38,679 nt of DNA from Akkermansia sp. (lineage in GTDB: Bacteria; Verrucomicrobiota; Verrucomicrobiia; Verrucomicrobiales; Akkermansiaceae): contig JAFWZG010000041.1 in NCBI GenBank assembly GCA_017517385.1, positions 1 to 38,679 of the forward strand. The letters are read 5' to 3'. Position numbers and translations under genes: made by a program. Under the pieces are notes generated by a model. The model saw only the letters and a list, made by a program, of their open reading frames with translations. It was not told where the DNA came from and searched no databases. Of this stretch, positions 32,264 through 38,679 are shown piece by piece (the stretch's first letter is position 1; every line of letters begins with the position of its first letter).

Positions 32264-35128
32264 ATGGCAAAAACGCTCATCATCGCCGAGAAACCCAGTG
32301 TAGCCAGCGATTTGGCTAGGGTACTTGGCAAAAAGACCGGCAAGTTCCGCAAAGATGACAGCACAGGAAGCTTTGTAAATGATACGCTCATTATCACCTC
32401 TGCCGTAGGTCATCTGGTGGAGCAAAAAAAGCCGCAAACAGAAGACGGCAAGAGCCTTCCTTGGAAGATGGATTACCTGCCAGTCATGCCCAAAAGCATG
32501 GAACTGGAGCCCATCACCAAAAGTGCTGACCGCCTGAAAAAAGTACTCAAACTCGCCCGCAGCAAGGACGTTACAGCCCTCGTGAATGCATGCGATGCCG
32601 GGCGCGAAGGTGAACTTATCTTCCGTAACATCATTCGCTACGGTAAAATTAAGAAGCCGCTCAGCCGCCTCTGGATGCAAAGCATGACAGATGACGCCAT
32701 TCTGGAAGCTTGGGCCACCCTGAAGAGTGATGCCGCGATGACGAATCTGGCGGACGCCGCGGTATGCCGTTCTGAAAGTGACTGGCTTGTTGGCCTGAAC
32801 AGCACAAGAGCACTCACCGTACTGCAATCTGCCGCTGGTGGTTTTAATATCACCCCCACCGGCCGCGTACAAACGCCAACCCTCGCCCTACTGGCCTCCC
32901 GCCAAAAGGATATCCTCGCATTCACCCCCGAAACATATTACGAGGTACGCGCCACCTTCAAAGCCCATGCCGGCACCTACGAAGGCCGCTGGTTTGACCC
33001 GGAATGGAAAAAGGATGAAACCGCCCCGCAGCACACCAGAGAAAGGCTCTGGGATGCAGATACAGCCGCAGCTATCGCCCGCCGCTGTGAAGGCAGGCCG
33101 GCAACTGTAAAGGAAGTCAAGAAACCGGTCTCCATGCCGGCCCCTCTTCTTTTTGACCTCACCTCCCTACAGAAAGAGGCCAGCAATCGCTTTGGCTTCT
33201 CTGCCAGCCGCACCCTGCAGATAGCTCAGGAGTGCTACGAAAAGCACAAGGTGCTTACCTACCCGAGAACGGACTCCAAGTTCCTGCCAGATGATTACCT
33301 GAAGATTGCCACCCGAACAGTAGCAGCCATCGGTGAGCAGATGCCCACCATGGCGCCCTTCACGGCTGACATTCTGAACAACCACCGCATTCGCCCCAGC
33401 AAGCGCGTGTTTGACAGCAGTAAAGTAAGTGACCACTTTGCCATCATCCCCACGGGTAAATTCACCAACCTCAGCGGTGATGCCGCCAAGATTTTCCAGC
33501 TAGTGGTACAGCGTTTCGTCGGAGTCTTCCTACCGAATGCGGAGTACGAAGATACGGATCGCACCAGCATCGTATCCAGCCCCGGAGCAAAAGACCACTT
33601 CCACACCCACGGCCGCGTGCTGCTGAAAGCCGGATGGAAAGCCCTTTACGCCAGCCCGGATCGCAAGAAAAAGGACGAGCTATGCCCCGTGGCTGCCAAT
33701 GAAGAAGTACTCACAGAAAAGGCCGTCGCACAGGAAGACCACACTAAAGCACCGGCAGCTTACACGGAAGCTACACTTCTAACTGCTATGGAAACCGCCG
33801 GCAAGCTCGTGGAAGACGAAGAGCTTGCCTACGCCATGAAAGAAAGAGGCCTTGGCACCCCCGCCACACGTGCCGCTATCATTGAAGGTCTTCTTACTCA
33901 GGAATATATTGCGCGCGATGGCAAGGATCTCGTCGCAACCAGACGCGGGATGGACCTCATCGACCTTCTCAGCAAGATTGGCCTCAGCACCCTCTCCAGC
34001 CCGGAGCTTACCGGCGAATGGGAATACCGCCTCAAACTCATGGAAAGCGGCAGGCTGGACCGCGAATCCTTCATGAAGGATATACGCACGTACACAAAAG
34101 ATATTGTGGATGCCGTGCGTGAATACATGAGTAATGGGAAAAATCCGGATTTAAACATCCCCTGCCCGGCATGCGGACAAAGCCCGCTGAGCAGCCGAGT
34201 GGATGCCGTATCATGCACAGCATGCAAGTTCCGCATTCGCCGAGTCCACGCAGGCCTCGGACTGGGAGACGACCTGCTAGCAGAACTCATCAGCAAGAAA
34301 GAGCTTCCCGTCATGGAAGGTTTCCGCTCTAAGTTTGGCAAGCCCTTCAAGGCAGGGCTGCGCCTACTGGCCCCGGAAAAGGAAGGCGGCGCATGGAAGG
34401 CTGAGTTTTACTTTGACGATGGAAAGGCCGCTGCCCCGGCCTCCACAGGCGTACAACGCAACCTCGGCACCATCACTGTAATGAATCAGGGTGAGCTCGA
34501 GCTTCAGGAAAATGACAAGCAATGGAGCGTGCCGGCATTCCAGCAAACCGGCAGTAAGACCGGCTTCACCATGTCAAAGACCATTCTGGGCAAAGAAATC
34601 GAGATTCAGCATCTCTACAAAGTATTAGCAGAAGGCAAGAGCGAGCTTATAACCGGTTTCATTTCCCAGCGCACCAGTCGCCCCTTTGATGCCTATCTCA
34701 CCTTGGATGCCCGCAAGGGAACCGTAGGTTTCGAGTTCCCCCCGCGCGAACCCAGAAAGAAGGACAGCAAGGCCACAGCAGACAAGAAGTTCACCGCGGC
34801 TGATGCCACCGCGCAGGATCTCACCAAAGCCACACGGCACGGTGTCATCAAAGTGAAAGGCAAAGGAGAGCACGAGCTTTTGGAAACAGAGGAGGCATGG
34901 CATGTGGATGGCCTTACCTATGGTAAGAACCGCAAGCCCCTCGTCATCCCCCGCACCATGTGTGGTATAACCCTCACCGCAGACGTGGTGGGCCGCCTCC
35001 TCACCAAAGGCAAAACAGAACTCATCAAGGACTTCGTCAGCCACAAAAGCGGCAAGAATTTTGATGCCTATCTCGTTTTCACCCCCTCAACAGGCCGCAT
35101 TACTTACGAATTCCCCCCCCGCAAATAA
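32264..35128 (+). CDS. topB: Type IA DNA topoisomerase, TopB (topoisomerase III)-like
   Basis: Type IA enzymes pass one DNA strand through a transient break in another. The 954-aa protein begins with the TOPRIM domain (LIIAEKPSVASDLARVLG 5-22; NACDAGREGELIF 108-120 with the metal acidic residues), then SDWLVGLNSTRAL (172-184), and the catalytic Tyr333 in LTYPRTDS. The N-terminus and ITSAVGHLVE are TopB-like, not TopA-like. After the core come a four-Cys zinc motif (about 633-653, CPAC and CTAC) and three C-terminal topoisomerase repeats ending in FDAYL...FEFPPR. E. coli TopB is 653 aa, so the tail adds about 300. It is monocistronic, with terminator at 35158. Confidence 0.93.
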   Translation: MAKTLIIAEKPSVASDLARVLGKKTGKFRKDDSTGSFVNDTLIITSAVGHLVEQKKPQTEDGKSLPWKMDYLPVMPKSMELEPITKSADRLKKVLKLARSKDVTALVNACDAGREGELIFRNIIRYGKIKKPLSRLWMQSMTDDAILEAWATLKSDAAMTNLADAAVCRSESDWLVGLNSTRALTVLQSAAGGFNITPTGRVQTPTLALLASRQKDILAFTPETYYEVRATFKAHAGTYEGRWFDPEWKKDETAPQHTRERLWDADTAAAIARRCEGRPATVKEVKKPVSMPAPLLFDLTSLQKEASNRFGFSASRTLQIAQECYEKHKVLTYPRTDSKFLPDDYLKIATRTVAAIGEQMPTMAPFTADILNNHRIRPSKRVFDSSKVSDHFAIIPTGKFTNLSGDAAKIFQLVVQRFVGVFLPNAEYEDTDRTSIVSSPGAKDHFHTHGRVLLKAGWKALYASPDRKKKDELCPVAANEEVLTEKAVAQEDHTKAPAAYTEATLLTAMETAGKLVEDEELAYAMKERGLGTPATRAAIIEGLLTQEYIARDGKDLVATRRGMDLIDLLSKIGLSTLSSPELTGEWEYRLKLMESGRLDRESFMKDIRTYTKDIVDAVREYMSNGKNPDLNIPCPACGQSPLSSRVDAVSCTACKFRIRRVHAGLGLGDDLLAELISKKELPVMEGFRSKFGKPFKAGLRLLAPEKEGGAWKAEFYFDDGKAAAPASTGVQRNLGTITVMNQGELELQENDKQWSVPAFQQTGSKTGFTMSKTILGKEIEIQHLYKVLAEGKSELITGFISQRTSRPFDAYLTLDARKGTVGFEFPPREPRKKDSKATADKKFTAADATAQDLTKATRHGVIKVKGKGEHELLETEEAWHVDGLTYGKNRKPLVIPRTMCGITLTADVVGRLLTKGKTELIKDFVSHKSGKNFDAYLVFTPSTGRITYEFPPRK

Positions 35129-35157
35129 TCTGAACCAATTTCCTAAGCAGTTCTCGC

Positions 35158-35197
35158 GCCCCCTCAACCTTCCGGAAAGGCTGAGGGGGCACTTTTT
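35158..35197 (+). terminator. Intrinsic terminator after topB
   Basis: A 9-bp GC-rich stem (GCCCCCTCA and TGAGGGGGC) with a loop that can itself pair (CCTT and AAGG) is followed by ACTTTTT. Confidence 0.85.
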
Positions 35198-35261
35198 CAT
35201 ATTCCATGCAATTCATATAACAAACTCTGCCGAATGAATGTGTAATGATATCATTTACTGC

Positions 35262-35290
35262 TTGCAAGGCGGAGAGTACTATGGTAGAAT
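35262..35290 (+). promoter_or_regulatory. Promoter for the parE-like gene, with ribosome binding site
   Basis: TTGCAA (35262-35267), a 17-bp spacer and TAGAAT (35285-35290). GAGGAG (35291-35296) lies 6 nt before the ATG at 35303 and looks like a Shine-Dalgarno, but it would be at or upstream of the predicted start site (near 35297). A longer transcript from an upstream promoter is therefore possible. Confidence 0.55.
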
Positions 35291-35302
35291 GAGGAGCGAC
35301 AT

Positions 35303-37150
35303 ATGGCAGGAGAATACACGGAGGATGACATCAAATCATTAGCCTGGCAGGAGCATATTCGCGCGCGAGCGGGTATGTACATCGGCAAGCTGGGCGATGG
35401 CAGCATGGCGGATGACGGCCCTTATGTGCTGCTTAAGGAAGTGATAGACAACTCGATAGACGAGTTTGTGATGGGTGCGGGCAAAAAAATCATTGTACGC
35501 ATCTCTCCTGATGGCCTGTGCGAGGTACGAGATTTTGGTCGAGGCATCCCCTTGGGCAAGCTCTTTGACTGCGCCGCGCAAATAAACACCGGCGGCAAAT
35601 ATGACAGCGAGGCATTCAAAAAATCCGTGGGTCTGAATGGCGTGGGTCTAAAAGCCGTCAACGCCCTATCCTCTTACTTTGAAATCATGGCCTGCCGCGA
35701 AGGACAAATGCGCCGCATTCGTTTCTCCGAAGGAGTCATGAAAGAAGGTGAAGATGTAAGCGGCCCTACGGATGAACCGGACGGCACAAAAGTTACCTTC
35801 ATGATAGACCGCACGGTGTTTACGGAAAATGCAGCATACAATCTTGAGTACGTGCACCGTATGTGCCGCTACTACTGCTACCTGAACACCGGGCTTACTA
35901 TTAATCTGAACGGCAAGAACATCATCTCCCGCAACGGTCTGCTAGATTTGCTGAAGGAGGAGATGACTACCGAGCCACTCTACCAGCCCATTTACCTGAA
36001 GAGTGAAGATATTGAAATTGCCTTCACCCACAGTGATCAGTACGGTGAAGAATATTACTCCTTCGCAAATGGCCAGCACACGACCATGGGCGGTACTCAC
36101 CAGAGTGCCCTCCGCGAGGCCATCGTCAAAACACTTCAGAACTTTTACAAGAAAAATTACGAAGCCGCTGACATCCGTGCCAGTATTGAAGCTGCAATCA
36201 GCATTAAGGTCATCGACCCTATCTTTGAGTCTCAGACCAAGACCAAGCTCGGCAGCAACACCATGGGCCCCGGTAAGGAAACAATCCGAACCTTCGTGAG
36301 TAACTTCCTCGCCCGAGAACTGGATAATTACCTCCACAAAAACCCGGAAACCGCCGAAATCCTCGAAGACAAAATCAAAGAAAGCGAGAAAACTCGTAAA
36401 AAGGTGGCGGACGTGCAAGGCAAAGTCGCCAAGGAACGAGCCAAGAAAGCCAGAGTTCATAACAAGAAGCTCAGAGACTGCCGCGTCCACTACGACACGA
36501 AGCACAAGCGAGCTAAAGACACCATGCTTTTCATCACTGAGGGTGACTCCGCTTCCGGTTCCATTACCACCGCACGAGATGCCGAAACGCAGGCCGTATT
36601 CTCCCTGCGAGGCAAACCTGCTAACAGCTTCGGCCTAAACAAGAATGCAATCTTGGAAAGCAACGAAGAGCTGGATTTCCTTCACTTGGCGCTGAATGTG
36701 GACAAGAGCATCGAAGATTTGCGATACAATAAAGTTATCATCGCTACGGATGCTGATGTGGACGGCATGCACATCCGTCTGCTGCTGCTGACCTTCTTCA
36801 TTCAGTACTTCCCGGAAGTCATTCATGAGGGGCATCTCTATATCCTGCAAACGCCGCTCTTCCGCGTGCGCAACAAGAAAAAGACTATATACTGCTACTC
36901 TGAAAACGAACGAGACAAAGCAGTGAAAGAGTTGGGCAGAAACCCTGAAATTACACGATTTAAGGGGCTGGGTGAAATCTCTCCGCAGGAGTTCAAGAGC
37001 TTCATCAATGAAGACATCCGCTTGGAAGAAGTCACGCTGGAGAATGCTCGCCGCCTAAGAGACTTACTGCGCTTTTACATGGGAGAAAACACTCCAGACC
37101 GCCGCCAGTACATTATGGATAATCTCCGTATTGAGGAGGATCCCGCATAA
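35303..37150 (+). CDS. parE: Type IIA DNA topoisomerase subunit B (ParE/GyrB-like)
   Basis: This is the ATPase subunit of a gyrase or topoisomerase IV. The 615-aa protein has the GHKL ATPase domain: E46 and N50 in [14 protein letters not shown]77 in [22 protein letters not shown] (110-123); a transducer domain with a long Lys-rich helix (about 355-395); and the TOPRIM domain with EGDSASG (413-419) and DADVDG (483-488). The length and the absence of the GyrB insert favour ParE. No A subunit (parC or gyrA) is next to it; the following genes are a phosphatase-like protein and mscL. Assignment to ParE against a second GyrB is inference. Confidence 0.88.
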   Translation: MAGEYTEDDIKSLAWQEHIRARAGMYIGKLGDGSMADDGPYVLLKEVIDNSIDEFVMGAGKKIIVRISPDGLCEVRDFGRGIPLGKLFDCAAQINTGGKYDSEAFKKSVGLNGVGLKAVNALSSYFEIMACREGQMRRIRFSEGVMKEGEDVSGPTDEPDGTKVTFMIDRTVFTENAAYNLEYVHRMCRYYCYLNTGLTINLNGKNIISRNGLLDLLKEEMTTEPLYQPIYLKSEDIEIAFTHSDQYGEEYYSFANGQHTTMGGTHQSALREAIVKTLQNFYKKNYEAADIRASIEAAISIKVIDPIFESQTKTKLGSNTMGPGKETIRTFVSNFLARELDNYLHKNPETAEILEDKIKESEKTRKKVADVQGKVAKERAKKARVHNKKLRDCRVHYDTKHKRAKDTMLFITEGDSASGSITTARDAETQAVFSLRGKPANSFGLNKNAILESNEELDFLHLALNVDKSIEDLRYNKVIIATDADVDGMHIRLLLLTFFIQYFPEVIHEGHLYILQTPLFRVRNKKKTIYCYSENERDKAVKELGRNPEITRFKGLGEISPQEFKSFINEDIRLEEVTLENARRLRDLLRFYMGENTPDRRQYIMDNLRIEEDPA

Positions 37151-37174
37151 TCTTTCTTACAACCTGAAACAACT

Positions 37175-37861
37175 ATGAAAACACTCATTATCGCACGTCA
37201 CGGTAATACCTTCCGCAAGGGCGAAACGCCCACGCGTGTCGGTTCCCGTACAGACCTCCCCCTCGTAGAGGAGGAACGCGGGCGCGGTATTGGCAAATAC
37301 CTCGCCAAACTCAACCTCAAGCCCACCCGCATTCTTGCAGCCCCCTTGCAGCGCACCATGAGCACGGCTGCTCTTGCCGCGGAAGAACTTGGTAACCCCT
37401 GCCCCGTGCAGCCGGATGCCCGCTTCATTGAAGTGGACTACGGCCCGGACGAAAACCACAGCGAGGAGGAAACCAAAGCCAGACTCGGCGCGGATATTGC
37501 CGCAGCAGAGGGCAAAGACCCGTCCGCGCTCACAGCCGAAGAGCTGGATGCTATCGGCGCCGCTGCTATCGATAAATGGAATGCGGAAGCTATTGTCCCC
37601 CCCGGCTGGAAAGTGGACGTACAGCAGATTATCGATAACTGGACTGCTCTGGCAAACGAAGTTCAGGATGGAGAAACGCTCCTCTGCGTCTCCTCCAATG
37701 GTACTATTCGTTTTGCCCCGTACATCACCGGTGACTATACCGGCTTCTGTGCCGACCATGACATTAAGGTGGCGACCGGCGGCGTGTGCATCTTCACGAG
37801 TAAGGATGGTGTCACCTGGACCTGCACAGAGTGGGGGGTCAAAGCCTTCAAACAAATCTAA
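37175..37861 (+). CDS. Histidine phosphatase-family protein with altered active site
   Basis: This 228-aa protein has the phosphoglycerate mutase/phosphatase fold: LIIARHGNTF with the nucleophile His9, ILAAPLQRTMSTA (53-65) with the phosphate-binding Arg60, and the acid E86 in RFIEVDYG. The second catalytic His, normally in VSHGGxIR, is replaced by Asn175 in CVSSNGTIRF. It may have weak or altered activity, or belong to a subfamily that uses Asn there. It lies 24 bp after parE, and mscL follows by 21 bp, so it is in an operon. The substrate is unknown. Confidence 0.82.
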   Translation: MKTLIIARHGNTFRKGETPTRVGSRTDLPLVEEERGRGIGKYLAKLNLKPTRILAAPLQRTMSTAALAAEELGNPCPVQPDARFIEVDYGPDENHSEEETKARLGADIAAAEGKDPSALTAEELDAIGAAAIDKWNAEAIVPPGWKVDVQQIIDNWTALANEVQDGETLLCVSSNGTIRFAPYITGDYTGFCADHDIKVATGGVCIFTSKDGVTWTCTEWGVKAFKQI

Positions 37862-37882
37862 CCCCTTATCACGAAACAAACC

Positions 37883-38323
37883 ATGAACCTTAAAAAACTG
37901 AAACCCGCATGGTTTAAAGAGTTCAAGGAATTTGCCATGAAGGGGAACGTCATTGACATGGCCATCGGTGTCATCATTGGCGGAGCCTTCGGCAAAATCG
38001 TCACTTCTCTTGTGAAAGACGTCGTCATGCCGGCCTTTTCTCTGCTAACAGGCGGAGGACAAGACTTGGCAGCACTTACATACCCGGCCAATCCTGCTGA
38101 GGACGCTCCAGCCATTAAGTATGGAGCATTTTGCCAGACAGTGCTGGATTTCTTCATCATAGCGCTCTCCATCTTCTTCACCATCCGCATTATCTGTGCC
38201 ATCAAAGCTAGGTTCAGAAAGCAAAAGGAAGAAGAGCAGAAAGCGGCAGAGCCTGAAGCACCGGCGCCCACACCTGAGGAGATTCTCCTGCTGAGAGAAA
38301 TTCGCGATGCACTCCGCAAGTGA
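37883..38323 (+). CDS. mscL: Large-conductance mechanosensitive channel MscL
   Basis: MscL opens under membrane tension during osmotic downshock. The 146-aa protein has the amphipathic N-terminal helix and TM1 ([37 protein letters not shown], about 14-50), a periplasmic loop, TM2 ([19 protein letters not shown], about 86-104), a basic cluster and a C-terminal helix ([18 protein letters not shown]) that forms the cytoplasmic bundle. All family marks are present. Its stop overlaps the GTG start of the HU-like gene by 4 bp. Confidence 0.96.
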   Translation: MNLKKLKPAWFKEFKEFAMKGNVIDMAIGVIIGGAFGKIVTSLVKDVVMPAFSLLTGGGQDLAALTYPANPAEDAPAIKYGAFCQTVLDFFIIALSIFFTIRIICAIKARFRKQKEEEQKAAEPEAPAPTPEEILLLREIRDALRK

Positions 38324-38544
38324 ATAAGAAACAACTTATCGCCCGGGTTCAGCGGTATATGGGCCCGGGCGCCACACGCAACACCGCCTCCGCAGCTGTA
38401 GAGGCGGTACTCACGTCGATACAACTGGCTGCTGAAACTGATACGAAGCTGCACATTTCACACTTCGGCACCTTCAGGAGCACCCCCGCAGAAAAGCTCA
38501 CCTTCCGCCCTGCAAAGGGCTTTCTGCCAAAAGATTCCAATTGA
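38320..38544 (+). CDS. HU/IHF-like DNA-binding protein lacking the beta arm
   Basis: This 74-aa protein starts at GTG 38320, overlapping the mscL stop (GTGA). It follows the HU pattern: NKKQLIARV at the start, the helical body with [14 protein letters not shown], then [12 protein letters not shown]. In HU the GTF motif is followed by about 20-25 residues that form the DNA-bending beta arm (with the RNPQTG tip) before FxPGK. Here [19 protein letters not shown] joins the two strands almost directly, so the arm is missing. It could dimerise but not bend DNA as HU does. It might be a divergent HU or a partner-type subunit. The frame is intact and no frameshift is evident. Confidence 0.75.
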   Translation: MNKKQLIARVQRYMGPGATRNTASAAVEAVLTSIQLAAETDTKLHISHFGTFRSTPAEKLTFRPAKGFLPKDSN

Positions 38545-38562
38545 GTCAATTATAATTTGAGC

Positions 38563-38593
38563 AAAATCTGATTTTTTCTGAAAAATCGATTTT
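38563..38593 (+). terminator. AT-rich hairpin after the HU-like gene
   Basis: AAAATC-T-GATTTTT, loop TCTG, AAAAATC-GATTTT can fold into a 13-bp AT-rich stem with one bulge, 18 bp after the stop. It is weak as a terminator; the GC-richer hairpin at 38602 may do that job. Confidence 0.4.
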
Positions 38594-38601
38594 GTAGTTC
38601 G

Positions 38602-38679
38602 GCATTGCCCAAAATTGGGCAATGCAGTAGCTGGACTTGGGAGAGGGGGAAGTGCATTGCCACTTCCCACCTCTCCCAA
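38602..38679. repeat. Two palindromic hairpins at the window end
   Basis: Hairpin 1 (38602-38625) has perfect 10-bp arms GCATTGCCCA and TGGGCAATGC. Hairpin 2 (38637-38679) has arms of 18 and 19 nt (TTGGGAGAGG...AAGTG against CACTTCC...CTCTCCCAA) with a single bulge, and its loop repeats CATTGCC from hairpin 1. The sequence stops exactly at the outer end of hairpin 2. This is typical of a dispersed palindromic repeat on which an assembly breaks, or of an inverted-repeat element end. Confidence 0.65.

Noticed and set aside
38458..38679. A 73-aa minus-strand frame at the window end
   Set aside because: It runs through palindromic repeats and antisense to the HU-like gene, with no motif or start signals.

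Overview
The window carries about 31 protein-coding genes, nearly all housekeeping, plus one cobalamin riboswitch and many readable promoters and terminators. There is no rRNA, no complete tRNA, no insertion sequence, no phage gene and no CRISPR array. The organism is a Gram-negative, diderm bacterium: it has LpxD, an OmpH/Skp chaperone, a TonB-dependent receptor, TonB and lipoproteins. The gene content and several secreted proteins without a recognised family (a transmembrane/Gly-rich/PA14-like protein, a His/Pro-containing lipoprotein) most resemble gut Verrucomicrobiota of the Akkermansia type. That assignment is an inference from memory of such proteins, not a search. Both ends sit in repeat or palindromic sequence, so the window may be a whole assembly contig.

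Layout. 1-406: two perfect 119-bp direct copies, each with a tRNA T-arm-like motif and a terminator hairpin, then the ompH promoter. 407-2247: ompH-lpxD (outer-membrane biogenesis, lipid A). 2274-6434: a small unknown gene, an unknown secreted protein, an FAH-family enzyme, a sugar-nucleotide epimerase and pyrD. 6566-8407: a 2-Cys peroxiredoxin and a divergent NagX-type membrane acyltransferase. 8488-12766: envelope proteins of unknown function (an Arg/Ser/Ala-repeat lipoprotein, a PA14-like membrane protein, a lipoprotein/coiled-coil pair) and a Nudix hydrolase. 12857-14361: panC and a LolD-like ABC ATPase on the minus strand. 14427-19114: a cobalamin riboswitch controlling btuB, a family-5 (YejA-like) solute-binding protein and tonB. 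19228-25868: a complete F1Fo ATP synthase operon, atpBEFHAGDC. 25919-29482: glnS, ribBA and a Cys-rich C_GCxxG-type protein. 29512-32066: a 7TM-HD phosphohydrolase and a BASS-family transporter on the minus strand. 32157-35197: a TopB-like type IA topoisomerase. 35262-38544: a parE/gyrB-type subunit, a histidine phosphatase-like protein, mscL and an HU-like protein without the DNA-binding arm. 38545-38679: three hairpins.

How it works together. The most system-like block is the riboswitch operon: outer-membrane receptor, substrate-binding protein and energising TonB are packed with 2-nt and 1-nt junctions, but the binding protein is of the peptide/nickel/microcin C class rather than BtuF. A second theme is gene expression. 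At least seven genes have a readable sigma70-type promoter whose -10 hexamer ends only 6-7 nt before the start codon, implying leaderless mRNAs, and Shine-Dalgarno sequences are almost absent (clear only before the peroxiredoxin and parE). Other points of note are a class-2-like PyrD with Cys at the catalytic-base position, tandem hairpins around the atpE stop codon, and an armless HU-like protein.
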